From positions 4,650,001-4,714,000 of the forward strand of contig NZ_CP081496.1 of NCBI RefSeq assembly GCF_019774615.1: a stretch of DNA of 64,000 nucleotides, given 5' to 3'. Position numbers and translations under genes: made by a program. This DNA comes from Streptomyces sp. BHT-5-2. Lineage in GTDB: Bacteria; Actinomycetota; Actinomycetes; Streptomycetales; Streptomycetaceae. Of the stretch, positions 49,733 through 60,589 are shown piece after piece. The first letter of the stretch is position 1, and the number at the start of each line of letters is the position of its first letter. The notes beneath the pieces were generated by a model. It saw nothing but the letters and a program-made list of their open reading frames with translations, searched no databases and had not been told where the DNA came from.

Positions 49733-50494
49733 GTGAACCTGTCAGACAGCCAGACACCCGGCGGCATATCCGCCGCCCCCGTTCCCCGTCGTGTGAGTGC
49801 GATGGAGGCCGTGCTGAGCCATCTCCGCGGGGCCATCGAGCGGGGCGACTACGCCGTCGGTGACAAGCTCCCCTCCGAGGCCGAGCTGTGCCGCCGGCTG
49901 GAGGTCAGCCGGCCGGTGCTCCGCGAGGCGCTGCGCGCGCTCCAGACCATGGGGCTCACGGTCTCCCGTACCGGCAAGGGCACCTTCGTCGTCTCGGCCG
50001 GCGCGGTGGCGGACCCGACCTTCGGCGACTACGCGGCCAGTGACCTGCTGGAGGTCCGCCGCCATGTCGAGATCCCGGTCGCCGGGTACGCGGCGGTGCG
50101 CCGGACGCCGGAGGACCTCGACCGGCTGACGCACCTGCTGGAGCGGATGGAGCGGGAGACCGACACCACCGCCTGGGTCGCCATGGACACGCTGTTCCAT
50201 CTGGCGGTCGCCGAGGCCGCCCGGAACCCCGTCTTCCGGCGGGTGATCGAGGAGATCCGGGACGCCCTGGCCCGCCAGTCGGCGTTCCTGACCGACGTCG
50301 GCGGCCGCCGGGAACAGGCGAACCGCGAGCACCGGGCGATCGTGGAAGCCCTGGAGGAGCGGTCGGAGCAGGACGCCGCCGAGGCGATGCGACACCATCT
50401 GGCCCGGGTCGAGACGACGCTGTCGACGATCGTGCGGTCGCCGGAGCGGCCCGTCGCCGCCGCGGACGAGGCCGGCCACGAGGAGCGACGATGA
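49733..50494 (+). CDS. GntR/FadR-family regulator of the asparagine operon
   Basis: A 253-aa regulator: a GntR winged helix (HLRGAIERGDYAVGDKLPSE, LCRRLEVSRPVLREALRALQ, TGKGTFVV) followed by the all-helical FCD effector domain (DTLFHLAVAEAARNPVFRRV; NREHRAIVEALEERSEQDAA; metal-type His present). I chose the GTG at 49733, with the start of the conserved PRRVSAMEAVLSHL a few codons later. No ribosome site is seen, so the message may be leaderless. It overlaps the asparaginase by 4 bases (ATGA), so it probably autoregulates the asparagine-aspartate operon. Confidence 0.88.
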   Translation: MNLSDSQTPGGISAAPVPRRVSAMEAVLSHLRGAIERGDYAVGDKLPSEAELCRRLEVSRPVLREALRALQTMGLTVSRTGKGTFVVSAGAVADPTFGDYAASDLLEVRRHVEIPVAGYAAVRRTPEDLDRLTHLLERMERETDTTAWVAMDTLFHLAVAEAARNPVFRRVIEEIRDALARQSAFLTDVGGRREQANREHRAIVEALEERSEQDAAEAMRHHLARVETTLSTIVRSPERPVAAADEAGHEERR

Positions 50495-51522
50495 GCGAGC
50501 CGATCGAGGAGCGGACGGGCACGGCACGCCGGGTCGCCGCGGGCGCACCGCCGGCCGTGCGCACTCCGGGCCATGTGCCGGTCGCCGAGGTCGTCCGCGG
50601 CGGCATGGTCGAGGCCGTGCACCACGGCTCGGTCGTGGTGCTGTCCGCGGACGGCTCCGTCGCGTGCCGGCTCGGCGATCCCGAGGCGGCGTTCTACCCC
50701 CGTTCCGCGATCAAGCCGCTGCAGGCAGTCGGTCTGCTGCGGGCCGGGCTGCCGGCGCTGGACGAGGCGGCGCTGGCGCTGGTCGCGGCCAGCCACTCCG
50801 GCGACGAGCGGCACCTGGCGACCGCCCGGCGCATCCTGCACGGCGCCGGGCTGACCGAGGACGACCTCGGCAACGTCCCCGACCTCCCCTACGGGATCGC
50901 CGAACGGCACGCCTGGCTGGGCCGCGGCCTGGGTCCCAGCCGGCTCGCCCAGAACTGTTCGGGCAAGCACGCCGCCATGCTGGCGACCGCGCGCGCCCGG
51001 GGCTGGCGGCTGGACACCTACCTCGATCCCGGGCACCCCCTCCAGTGGGAACTGGCCGCCACCGTGGAGGAGCTGACCGGCCAGGGCATCGCCCGGGTCA
51101 CCGTCGACGGCTGCGGCGCCCCGCTGTTCGCGGTCTCGCTGCTCGGTCTGACCCGGGCCGCGGCCCGGCTGGCCACGGCCGCCCAGGACACCGACGAGGG
51201 CCGGGTCGCCCAGGCCATGCGCAGCCACCCGGAGATCGTCTCCGGCCGCGACCGCGATGTCGCCCGGCTGGTGCGCGCGCTGCCCGGACTGCTGGCCAAG
51301 GACGGCTTCGAGGGCGTGCAGATCGCGGCCCTGCCGGACGGCCGGGCGGTCGGCGTGAAGATCGCCGACGGTGCGGACCGCGCCCGGATGCCGGTGACGG
51401 CCGCCGCGCTCGCCCGCTGCGGCATCGACCCCGAGGTGCTCGCCCCGTTCGCCACCGCGCCCGTCCTGGGCGGCGGTACGGAGGTCGGCCGGATCCGGGC
51501 GACCGCTCCGCCTGCCACCTGA
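50491..51522 (+). CDS. L-asparaginase II family protein
   Basis: A 343-aa hydrolase of the actinobacterial asparaginase II family, which converts asparagine to aspartate and ammonia. The blocks FYPRSAIKPLQAVGLLRAGL, VAASHSGDERHLATARRILH, RLAQNCSGKHAAMLATARAR, HPEIVSGRDRDVARLVRALP and AALPDGRAVGVKIADGADRA are typical of the family. No signal peptide is visible, so it is cytosolic. The start ATG overlaps the GntR stop. The next gene is aspartase, 57 bases away, completing asparagine to fumarate. Confidence 0.9.
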   Translation: MSEPIEERTGTARRVAAGAPPAVRTPGHVPVAEVVRGGMVEAVHHGSVVVLSADGSVACRLGDPEAAFYPRSAIKPLQAVGLLRAGLPALDEAALALVAASHSGDERHLATARRILHGAGLTEDDLGNVPDLPYGIAERHAWLGRGLGPSRLAQNCSGKHAAMLATARARGWRLDTYLDPGHPLQWELAATVEELTGQGIARVTVDGCGAPLFAVSLLGLTRAAARLATAAQDTDEGRVAQAMRSHPEIVSGRDRDVARLVRALPGLLAKDGFEGVQIAALPDGRAVGVKIADGADRARMPVTAAALARCGIDPEVLAPFATAPVLGGGTEVGRIRATAPPAT

Positions 51523-51578
51523 CGCGCCTCTCCCCCGCCCCGAATCCCCCGTCGCTCCACACGAAGGAACCTCCCGTC

Positions 51579-53000
<1,422 letters not shown>

Positions 53001-53003
<3 letters not shown>

Positions 53004-53061
53004 GGCGTGTCCGATGGGTCAGGGGCGCCCCCGGCCCTGACCCGTCGGGCACGCCCCTAGG
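53001..53061 (+). terminator. Strong hairpin terminator of the asparaginase-aspartase operon
   Basis: A long, nearly perfect stem (GGGCGTG with CACGCCC at its base, GGGTCAGGG with CCCTGACCC near the loop) starts at the aspartase stop codon. It is extended by CTAG on both sides. Confidence 0.85.
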
Positions 53062-53183
53062 CACCGCATGCGTCCGGAGGGGGAGCTGTGGGACGGGGTC
53101 GGTACGGCGTACCGTCCAGGCAGGGCGGGCCGCGCGATCTTCCGTGCGGCCCGCGGGACCGGACACGACAGGAGAGAGCTCCG

Positions 53184-53978
53184 ATGCGGATCGCGCTGTG
53201 CCAGATGACCTCGTCGACCGAGCCGAAGGAGAACCTCGCGCTGGTCGCGGACCTGGTGCGCCGGGCCGCCGCCGACGGCGCGCGGCTGGCGGTGCTGCCG
53301 GAGGCGGCGATGGTGCGGTTCGGGGCGCCGCTCGGGCCGGTGGCCGAGCCGCTGGACGGGCCGTGGGCCGAAGGAGTGCGGGCGGTGGCCCGGGAGACCG
53401 GGGTGACGGTGGTGGCGGGGATGTTCACCCCCGCGCCGGACGGCCGGGTGGCCAACACCCTGCTGGCCACCGGGCCCGGTGTGGAGGAGTCCTACGACAA
53501 GATCCACCTCTATGACGCCTTCGGCTTCCGCGAGTCGGACACCGTCGCGCCGGGCGAGCGGGTGGTGACCATCGACGTCGACGGCGTCCGGGTGGGCCTG
53601 GCGACCTGCTACGACCTGCGCTTCCCGGAGCTGTTCCGGGCGCATGCGGACGCCGGCGCCGCGGTGTCGGTGCTGCCCGCGTCGTGGGGCGCGGGGCCGG
53701 GCAAGCGGGAGCAGTGGGACCTGCTGGTGCGGGCCCGGGCGCTGGACGCGACGGTGTGGCTGGCGGCGGTGGGCCAGGCGGCACCGGACCAGGACGCCGA
53801 TCCGGAGGCGCCCACCAAGGCGCCGACCGGGGTGGGGCACAGCGCGCTGATCGGCCCGGACGGCACGGTGCGAGGGCGGCTGGGCGGCGCCCCGGGGATG
53901 CTGGTCGGTGACGTGGACCCGGCGGAGAGCGAGCGGGTGCGGCGGGCGGTGGCGGTGCTGGACAACCGGCGGCTGTAG
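53184..53978 (+). CDS. Carbon-nitrogen hydrolase (nitrilase superfamily)
   Basis: A 264-aa enzyme with the Glu-Lys-Cys triad: Glu40 (RLAVLPEAAM), Lys106 (SYDKIHLYDAFG) and Cys142 (LATCYDLRFPELF). The pattern and length suit an omega-amidase or a deaminated-glutathione amidase. A role in nitrogen release would fit the neighbouring asparagine genes. GGAGAG precedes the ATG at 53184. It is convergent with the permease gene. Confidence 0.9.
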   Translation: MRIALCQMTSSTEPKENLALVADLVRRAAADGARLAVLPEAAMVRFGAPLGPVAEPLDGPWAEGVRAVARETGVTVVAGMFTPAPDGRVANTLLATGPGVEESYDKIHLYDAFGFRESDTVAPGERVVTIDVDGVRVGLATCYDLRFPELFRAHADAGAAVSVLPASWGAGPGKREQWDLLVRARALDATVWLAAVGQAAPDQDADPEAPTKAPTGVGHSALIGPDGTVRGRLGGAPGMLVGDVDPAESERVRRAVAVLDNRRL

Positions 53979-54027
53979 ACGGGCGCGTGGGCCCGGCGGG
54001 CGATCCGGCCGGCCGGGCCCGGGTGGA

Positions 54028-55611
54028 TCAGTCGTCGGCGGAAACGGTGACCTGGGTGCCGGTGTCTGTGCCGGCGGCCGCTGCCGGTCGTGCCGCGTGG
54101 TCGGCGAGGATGCCGGTGCGGTGGCGCTGGACGCACCAGTAGTAGGCGAAGCCGCCGACCGCGACGGCGCCGACGAAGAGCACCGCGCCCCAGCGCAGAT
54201 ACCAGTGCTGCGGGCCGGTGGCGTTGTAGACGGTGGCGCGCGGCCAGGCGAGGTTGACGATCATGGCGGCGCCCCAGAGGACGGCGGCGATGTTGACCGG
54301 CAGTCCCCAGCGGCCCAGGGTGAACCGGCCGCCGCCGGCCGGCCGCCATCCGCCGCGCAGCCTGGCGACCAGCATGGGCGCGGTGACCAGCAGATACGCC
54401 GCGTAGATCAGGATGATGCCGAGGCTGGTGACGACCGAGAAGATCTGCGGCTGGCGGATGTTGAGGAGCAGCACGGCCAGCGACAGCACACCGATGAGCA
54501 CCGCGGGCAGGACCGGGGTGCGAAAGCGCGGACTGACCCGGGCGAGCCGGGCGGCGAAGGGGAGGTTGGTGTCGCGGGCCATCGCGAAGGTGAGCCGGAT
54601 CGCGGCCGTGTGCACGGCCAGCGCGCAGACCGTGACGGCGATCAGGACGCACCAGAGCATCGCCCTGCCGCCGGTGTCGCCGAGCACGTCCAGGACGACG
54701 TACTGGAGCCCGTCGGTGGTCAGCCCCTTGCCGTCGAGGCTGCCGACGCTCATCAGGGCGAGCAGCAGGACCAGTCCGCCGAGCACGAACGAGGCGATCA
54801 GCGCGCGGAGGATGGCGCGCGGGGCGTTGCGCGAGGGGTCCAGCGACTCCTCGCCCAGCGAGGCCGCGGTGTCGAAGCCGTACATGACGTAGGCGGAGGC
54901 GAGCGAGGCGGTGAGGAAGGCGCCCAGGTAGCCGAGGGGTTGCCCGGCGCCGGTGTGGTGGGTCTGGAGCAGCACGCCGGGGCCGCGGACGATGTGCAGC
55001 GCGAACAGCGCGATGAGGACGACGGTGGCGATCAGTTCGACGAAGACGCCGGCGGTGTTGATCCGGGCCATCAGCTTCACGCCGAAGGCGTTGACCAGGG
55101 TGGTGAACAGGATCAGGACGGTGGCCAGCAGGACGGCGTTGGTCGCGGTGTCGTAGGTGCCGGTGCCGTCGCCGACGAACTGGAAGACCCGGGAGATCTG
55201 AGGCAGCGTCAGTTGATAGGCGAGGGCCACCGCGGCCAGCGACACGATGGAGGCGACCAGCATCATCCAGCCGGCCAGCCAGCCGAGGTGCGGATTGCCG
55301 AGCTTCTTCGCCCAGTTGTAGACGGAGCCGGCGACCGGGTGGCGGGCGGCCAGTTCGGCGAAGGAGAGGGCGACCATCAGCTGGCCGGCGAAGACCATCG
55401 GCCAGGACCACCAGTACGCCGGGCCGCCGTGCCCGTAGCCGAAGTAGAAGAGCTGGAAGGTGCCGGTGAGGATGGAGATGTAGCTGATGCCGGCGGCGAA
55501 GGTGTGGAAGCTGCCCAGGGTGCGCTGGAGTTCGGGGCGGTAGCCGAACTCCGCCAGGCCGGTGTCGTCGCCGGTGTCGTCCTCCGGCGGGGTGTCGGCG
55601 GGTGCGGTCAA
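54028..55611 (-). CDS. APC-superfamily amino-acid/amine permease
   Basis: A 527-aa transporter with about 12 hydrophobic segments. The first is GSFHTFAAGISYISILTGTF and a typical APC block is LPQISRVFQFVGDGTGTYDT; MYGFDTAASLGEESLDPSRN and the Asn-Pro-containing NAPRAILRALIASFVLGGLV follow. The TTG at 55611 is preceded by GGAGG seven bases upstream. It closes the demethylation operon transcribed leftward from 61671, so it probably imports the N-methylated substrate or an amino acid from it. The 57-base spacing to the oxygenase supports one operon. Confidence 0.88.
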   Translation of the reverse strand: MTAPADTPPEDDTGDDTGLAEFGYRPELQRTLGSFHTFAAGISYISILTGTFQLFYFGYGHGGPAYWWSWPMVFAGQLMVALSFAELAARHPVAGSVYNWAKKLGNPHLGWLAGWMMLVASIVSLAAVALAYQLTLPQISRVFQFVGDGTGTYDTATNAVLLATVLILFTTLVNAFGVKLMARINTAGVFVELIATVVLIALFALHIVRGPGVLLQTHHTGAGQPLGYLGAFLTASLASAYVMYGFDTAASLGEESLDPSRNAPRAILRALIASFVLGGLVLLLALMSVGSLDGKGLTTDGLQYVVLDVLGDTGGRAMLWCVLIAVTVCALAVHTAAIRLTFAMARDTNLPFAARLARVSPRFRTPVLPAVLIGVLSLAVLLLNIRQPQIFSVVTSLGIILIYAAYLLVTAPMLVARLRGGWRPAGGGRFTLGRWGLPVNIAAVLWGAAMIVNLAWPRATVYNATGPQHWYLRWGAVLFVGAVAVGGFAYYWCVQRHRTGILADHAARPAAAAGTDTGTQVTVSADD

Positions 55612-55678
55612 GGGCCGTCCTCCTCAGTCGAACCGGTCGTGGCCGTGGGTGCGGAGCGGGCGCCCGCCGCGGAACGGG

Positions 55679-56848
55679 TCAGCCGCGCCCGCCCGCCAGT
55701 TGTGCGGTGACCCAGGCGTGGAACCCGCCGATGTGGTGTTCGCTGGGCACCAGGACGCCGCCGTCGCGGTAGGCGCGGGAGTCCATGGCCGGCTGGGTGC
55801 GCTCGCAGGCGTCGAAGTCCTGGGCGTTGACCCGGTGGAACAGCTCGACGGACTTGGCGACGTCGGCGCCGGAGTCGACGACCTCGGGCAGATACAGCCA
55901 GTCGCACTCGACCAGGGTGCGGTCGGCGGCGAGCGGGAACATCCGGTGCAGGATGACGTGGTCGGGGACGAGGTTGACGAACACCTGGGGGCGGACGGTC
56001 ACGGCATAGTAGCGCCGGTCCTGACTGTCGTCGATGCCCGGGAGCCGGCCGAATCCCGCGCTGCCGTCCACCGTGAAGCCAGCTGCCTCCGGGGCGAACT
56101 CGGCGCCGTGGCCGACGTAGTACTGGGCGGCGAAACCGTCCGCGAACTCCGGTAGGACGTCGGTGAGTTCGGGGTGGATGGTGGCGCAGTGGTAGCACTC
56201 CATGAAGTTCTCGACGATCAGCTTCCAGTTGGCCCGTACGTCGTAGCCGATGCGCCGGCCCAGGGCGAGGGTCTCGGTGCGGTAGCGGTCCAGGGCGGCG
56301 GCGTCGCCCAGCCGCTCGACGGCCGCGCCGATCACGGTGTCCTCGAAGGACGGCGGGTCGTCGGCCAGGCACACCCAGGCATAGCCGAGCCATTCCCGCA
56401 ACGGGACGGGGACCAGGCCGCGTTCGGTGCGGTCCACGTCCGGCATCTTCTGGAGGTTGGGGGCGGCCACCAGCCGGCCGTCGAGGTCGTAGGTCCAGGC
56501 GTGGTACGGACATTGGAGGTTGCGGCGGACCTCGCCGGCCTCCGCGGTGCACAGCTGGGCGCCGCGATGCCGGCAGATGTTGAGGAAGGCACGGAGTCGG
56601 CCGGCACGGTTGCGGGTGATCAGGACGCTCTCCCGGCCGACCCGGACGGTGCGGAAGGCGCCCGGCCTGGCGAGGTCGGCGCCGCGGACGGCGCAGAACC
56701 ACAACCGTTCGAAGATCAGCTCCTGTTCGCGCCGGAAGCCGTCCGGGTCGGTGTAGGCGCGGCCGGGGAGGGTGGCGATCAGACTGGGCCCGGCGGGGTC
56801 GGTGGCGTCGGCGGCGGTCGGTCGCGCAGCGGCGGGTGTGGTCGTCAT
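55679..56848 (-). CDS. Rieske oxygenase, probable quaternary-amine demethylase
   Basis: A 389-aa terminal oxygenase. The Rieske cluster ligands are in NICRHRGAQLCTAEAG and LQCPYHAWTYDL. The mononuclear iron motif is ENFMECYHCATIHPEL (two His) with a later acidic ligand. Together these match glycine-betaine or proline-betaine demethylases (GbcA/stachydrine type) rather than aromatic dioxygenases. GAGGAG precedes the ATG at 56848. The neighbours supply demethylation of dimethylglycine and sarcosine and oxidation of formaldehyde, so glycine betaine is the best guess. Electrons would come from the divergent Rieske ferredoxin and its reductase. Confidence 0.87.
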   Translation of the reverse strand: MTTTPAAARPTAADATDPAGPSLIATLPGRAYTDPDGFRREQELIFERLWFCAVRGADLARPGAFRTVRVGRESVLITRNRAGRLRAFLNICRHRGAQLCTAEAGEVRRNLQCPYHAWTYDLDGRLVAAPNLQKMPDVDRTERGLVPVPLREWLGYAWVCLADDPPSFEDTVIGAAVERLGDAAALDRYRTETLALGRRIGYDVRANWKLIVENFMECYHCATIHPELTDVLPEFADGFAAQYYVGHGAEFAPEAAGFTVDGSAGFGRLPGIDDSQDRRYYAVTVRPQVFVNLVPDHVILHRMFPLAADRTLVECDWLYLPEVVDSGADVAKSVELFHRVNAQDFDACERTQPAMDSRAYRDGGVLVPSEHHIGGFHAWVTAQLAGGRG

Positions 56849-56859
56849 GGCTGCTCTCC

Positions 56860-58047
56860 TCAGGCGACCGTGGCGGCGGAGCGGACGGGGCTCTGCCCGG
56901 TACGGCGGCGGGACGGGGCGAACAGGTCGATGGGGTGCGCGGTGCCGCCGGTGAGCGCGAGGTCGGCGACGATCTCGCCGACGACGGGGACGAACTTGAA
57001 GCCGTGGCCGGAGAAGCCGCAGGCGACGGTGACGGTCTCCGGGTGCGCCGGATGGCGGGTGATCACGAAGTGTTCGTCGGGGGTGTTGGAGTACATGCAG
57101 GTGGCGGCCTTCAGGAAGCGGCCGGGCAGGGTCGGGATGCGCGGGCCGAGCTGGTCGGCCATGGCGCGGACCTCGTGGTCGTGGACGGTGCGGTCGATGG
57201 TCTCCGGGGTGCAGGCGGTGCCCCGTCGGAAGAAGGCGACCTTGGCGCCGCCGTCGGGGCCGTCGATGGCGGGGAAACCGTAGATCTGGACGCCCCGGGT
57301 GTCCTCCCAGATGTAGATGGGGTGGGCTTCGGGGACGAAGGGGGCGGTGCCGCCGTCGGGGGCGAACCAGTACATGATGTGCCGCTCGATGGTGACCGGG
57401 ACGCCGAGGTCGGCGAGCAGCCCGGGCGCCCAGGCGCCGGGGCAGATCACCAACTGGCCGGCGGTGTAGGCGTTCTCGTGGGTGTGGACGCGGACCCCGG
57501 CGCCGCCGGGCAGCTCCTCCCAGCGGGTGACCGGCTCCTCGAAGTGCAGTTCGGCGCCGTCCCGGGTGGCGAGCTGGACATGGGCGGCGACGGTGTTCTC
57601 GGGGCGGACGAGCCCGGCGCGTGCCTCGTAGAGGGCGACCTCGTCGGGGGCGGGGGTGAGGGTGGGGAAGCGGCGGCGGATCTCCGGGGCGTCGAGCATC
57701 TCGTGCGGGAGGTCCCACTGCCGGGCGGAGGCCAGGCTGCCGCGGACGGTGCGGCTGTCGGGGCGGCCGACCATCACGCCGCCGCACAGGGTGGCGATCC
57801 GCCGGCCGGTGTCGCGCTCCAGCTTGGCGTACAGCTCGTAGGAGCGCAGGAGCAAGGGGACGTAGGCGGGGTCCTCGAAGTAGGACTGGCGGGTGATCCG
57901 GGAACCTCCGTGGCTGGAGCCGCGGTGGTGGACCGGGCCGAACTTCTCCAGGCCCAGGACCCGGGCGCCGCGGGCGGCGAGGTGGTGGGCGGCGGCGCTG
58001 CCCATCCCGCCCAGGCCGAGGACGATGACGTCGTAGGTGGGTGCCAT
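56860..58047 (-). CDS. Monomeric sarcosine oxidase / N-methyl-amino-acid oxidase (SolA type)
   Basis: A 395-aa FAD enzyme. N-terminal dinucleotide fold VIVLGLGGMGSAAAHHLAAR; the covalent-FAD Cys is in AATCMYSNTPDEHFVITR, as in monomeric sarcosine oxidase and N-methyltryptophan oxidase. GSSHGGSRITRQSYFEDPAY is the conserved active-site entry. It would oxidise sarcosine to glycine, making formaldehyde and peroxide. GGAG precedes the ATG at 58047. It lies 12 bases upstream of the oxygenase and 35 downstream of the dehydrogenase-like gene. Confidence 0.9.
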   Translation of the reverse strand: MAPTYDVIVLGLGGMGSAAAHHLAARGARVLGLEKFGPVHHRGSSHGGSRITRQSYFEDPAYVPLLLRSYELYAKLERDTGRRIATLCGGVMVGRPDSRTVRGSLASARQWDLPHEMLDAPEIRRRFPTLTPAPDEVALYEARAGLVRPENTVAAHVQLATRDGAELHFEEPVTRWEELPGGAGVRVHTHENAYTAGQLVICPGAWAPGLLADLGVPVTIERHIMYWFAPDGGTAPFVPEAHPIYIWEDTRGVQIYGFPAIDGPDGGAKVAFFRRGTACTPETIDRTVHDHEVRAMADQLGPRIPTLPGRFLKAATCMYSNTPDEHFVITRHPAHPETVTVACGFSGHGFKFVPVVGEIVADLALTGGTAHPIDLFAPSRRRTGQSPVRSAATVA

Positions 58048-58081
58048 GCGGTCGCGCTCCTTATGGCGGGCTTCGGGCGGG

Positions 58082-60589
58082 CTAGCGGCGGATGCGGGTC
58101 ATCCCCGGGTCGTAGAGCGGCTCCTGGGCGACGGTCGCGGCGACCTTCTCCCCGAAGTACTCGATGTGGACGGCGGTGCCGGGGACCGCGGCGGCGGCCG
58201 GCAGCCAGGCGTAGGCGATGCCCCGGCCGACGGTGTATCCGTAGGCGGCGGAGGTGACATGGCCGACGGGGGCGCCGTCGAAGTGGACGGGTTCCTTGCC
58301 GAGGACGTTGGCGGCGGGGTCGTCGAGGGTGAGGCAGGCGAGCCTGCGGGCGGCGGTCTCCTCGCCGAGGCCCGCCAGGGCGGCGCGGCCGACGAAGTCG
58401 CCCTTGGCGGGGCGGACGGCGAAGCCGAGGCCGGCCTCGTAGGGGTTGTGTTCGGTGGTCATGTCCTGGCCCCAGGCACGGTAGCCCTTCTCCAGGCGGA
58501 GGCTGTTGAAGGCGCTGCGGCCGGCGGCGATCACGCCGTGCTCCCGGCCGGCCGCCCACAGCGTGTCCCACAGGCGCAGCCCGAGGTCGGCGGTGGTGTA
58601 GAGCTCCCAGCCGAGTTCGCCCACGTAGCTCAGCCGCAGCGCGGTGACCGGGACATGGCCGAGGTAGGTCTGCCTGGCCCTGAAGTAGCCGAAGGCGTCG
58701 TGCGAGAAGTCGTCGCGGGTCAGCGGCTGGACGAGGTCCCGGGCGAGCGGTCCCCAGACGCCGATGCAGCAGGTGCCGGAGGTGAGGTCCCGGACGGCGA
58801 CGTCCTGCGGGGCGTGCCGCAGCAGCCAGTCGAGGTCGGCCGGGCTGTTGGCGCCGACCTGGAAGCGGTCCGGGGCGAGCCGGGCGACGGTGAGGTCGGA
58901 GCGGATGCCGCCGGCCTCGTCGAGGAGGAGGGTGTAGGTCACCGCGCCGGGCTTCTTCTTCAGCTGATTGGTCGTCATGCGCTGGAGGAAGTCCAGCGCG
59001 CCGGGTCCGGTGACCTCCAGGCGGCGCAGCGGGGTCATGTCGTAGAGGGCGACCCGTTCGCGGGTGGCGACGGCCTCGGCGGCGGCGATCGGCGACCAGT
59101 AGCGGGCGGACCAGGCGTCGCGTTCGGGGAGTCGGAGCCCCTCGGCGAGCGGGGCGTTGGCCTCGAACCAGTGGGGGCGCTCCCAGCCGCCGGCCTCCAG
59201 GAAGTACGCGCCGAGTTCCTGCTGGCGCGGATAGAAGGGGCTGGTGCGCAGCGGGCGGGGCCGCTCCATGGGCTGGAGGGGGTGGACGACGTCGTAGACC
59301 TCGATGAAGTTCTGGGCGCCGCGCTCCTCGGTGTAGGCGGGTGAGCGCTGGGCGTCCTCGAAGCGGGTGAGGTCGCACTCGTGGATGTCGGTGGCGGGCC
59401 GGCCGTCGGTCATCCACTCGGCGACGGCCCTGGCGACGCCGGCGGAGTGGGTGACCCAGACCGCCTCGGCGAGCCAGAAGCCGCGCAGGGTGCGGGATTC
59501 GCCGAGGACCGGCATGCCGTCGGGGGTGAAGGAGAAGATGCCGTTGAAGCCGCCGGCGATCCGGGACCGGCCGAGGGCGGGCAGCAGTGCGACGCTGTCG
59601 CGCCAGCTGGGTGCGAAGTCCTCCTCGGTGAACGGCAGGGAGGAGGGCATCACGGGGGCGTCGTCGTAGGAGGGGACGGTGAACGGGTCGACGGGCATGG
59701 GGCGGTGGGCGTAGGAGCCGATGCCGATGCGGTCGTGGTGCTCGCGGAAGTAGAGGTCGCGGTCCTGGAAGCGGAGGATCGGCCGGCTCGCCTCGTCCCC
59801 CGAGCTCTCAACTCTGTTCGAGCAGGGGGGACCCCCATGGCGATCATCGGTGGCGACGCCGGCGAGTTCGGGCAGCGGTGCGGTGGTGACGTACTGGTGA
59901 GCCAGGGGGAGCAGCGGGACGTCGACGCCGGCCATCGCGCCGATCACCGGCCCCCAGAAGCCGGCGGCGGAGACGACGTGGTCGGCGGGGAAGACGCCGC
60001 GGTCGGTGACGACGCCGGTGACGCGACCGGCCGCCCGCTCGATGCCGGTGACGGTGTGCCGCCCCAGGAAGCGGGCCCCGCGGCCTTCGGCGCGGGCCAT
60101 CTGGGCGCGGCAGGCGAGCACGGCGCGGGCCAGGCCGTCGTCGGGGGTGTGGAACCCGCCGTACAGCTCGGTCTCGTCGAGCAGCGGCCAGAGCTTCCTG
60201 CACTGCCGGGCGTCGAGGAGTTCGCCGCGGACGCCCCAGGAGGCGGCGAGGCCGGCCTTGCGGTGGAGGTCGGCCCAGCGGGCCTCGGTGGTGGCGACCT
60301 CCAGGCCGCCGACGGGGTGGAAGCAGGGCAGGCCGTCGACGTCGAGGGAGCCGAACTTCCGTACGGTGTAGGCGGCGAACTCGGTCAGGGTCTTGGACGG
60401 GTTCGTCTGGAAGACCAGTCCGGGGGCGTGCGAGGTGGAGCCGCCGGGGGCGGGCAGCGGGCCCTGGTCGAGGACGGTGACCCGGCGCCAGCCGCGGGCG
60501 GTGAGTTCGTCGGCGAGCGAGCAGCCGACGATGCCGGCTCCGATGACGACGACCCGGGCGTCGGCGGGGTCGTGCCGCGGGCCGGTCAC
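58082..60589 (-). CDS. Dimethylglycine dehydrogenase-like FAD enzyme with GcvT domain
   Basis: An 835-aa protein. Residues 1-~400 form the DAO FAD domain (RVVVIGAGIVGCSLADELTA; TLLDEAG-type blocks later), then an FAO_M linker, then a GcvT aminomethyltransferase domain that hands a C1 unit to folate (MTPLRRLEVTGPGALDFLQR; LRLSYVGELGWELYT). The likely reaction is dimethylglycine to sarcosine. Around residues 250-265 the sequence carries about 15 extra residues (TDDRHGGPPCSNRVESSGDE) encoded by a GC-palindromic repeat inserted in frame. Its start GTG at 60589 overlaps the formaldehyde dehydrogenase stop by 4 bases. Confidence 0.88.
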   Translation of the reverse strand: MTGPRHDPADARVVVIGAGIVGCSLADELTARGWRRVTVLDQGPLPAPGGSTSHAPGLVFQTNPSKTLTEFAAYTVRKFGSLDVDGLPCFHPVGGLEVATTEARWADLHRKAGLAASWGVRGELLDARQCRKLWPLLDETELYGGFHTPDDGLARAVLACRAQMARAEGRGARFLGRHTVTGIERAAGRVTGVVTDRGVFPADHVVSAAGFWGPVIGAMAGVDVPLLPLAHQYVTTAPLPELAGVATDDRHGGPPCSNRVESSGDEASRPILRFQDRDLYFREHHDRIGIGSYAHRPMPVDPFTVPSYDDAPVMPSSLPFTEEDFAPSWRDSVALLPALGRSRIAGGFNGIFSFTPDGMPVLGESRTLRGFWLAEAVWVTHSAGVARAVAEWMTDGRPATDIHECDLTRFEDAQRSPAYTEERGAQNFIEVYDVVHPLQPMERPRPLRTSPFYPRQQELGAYFLEAGGWERPHWFEANAPLAEGLRLPERDAWSARYWSPIAAAEAVATRERVALYDMTPLRRLEVTGPGALDFLQRMTTNQLKKKPGAVTYTLLLDEAGGIRSDLTVARLAPDRFQVGANSPADLDWLLRHAPQDVAVRDLTSGTCCIGVWGPLARDLVQPLTRDDFSHDAFGYFRARQTYLGHVPVTALRLSYVGELGWELYTTADLGLRLWDTLWAAGREHGVIAAGRSAFNSLRLEKGYRAWGQDMTTEHNPYEAGLGFAVRPAKGDFVGRAALAGLGEETAARRLACLTLDDPAANVLGKEPVHFDGAPVGHVTSAAYGYTVGRGIAYAWLPAAAAVPGTAVHIEYFGEKVAATVAQEPLYDPGMTRIRR
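59796..59840. repeat. Dispersed GC-palindromic repeat inserted inside a gene
   Basis: A 45-base segment with TCCCCC at one end, GGGGGGACCCCC near the other, and a central GTTCGAGCAGG-type stretch. I recall this form from repeats that recur between genes in Streptomyces genomes (REP-like). Here it sits within the dehydrogenase coding sequence and adds 15 codons in frame. Confidence 0.7.
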
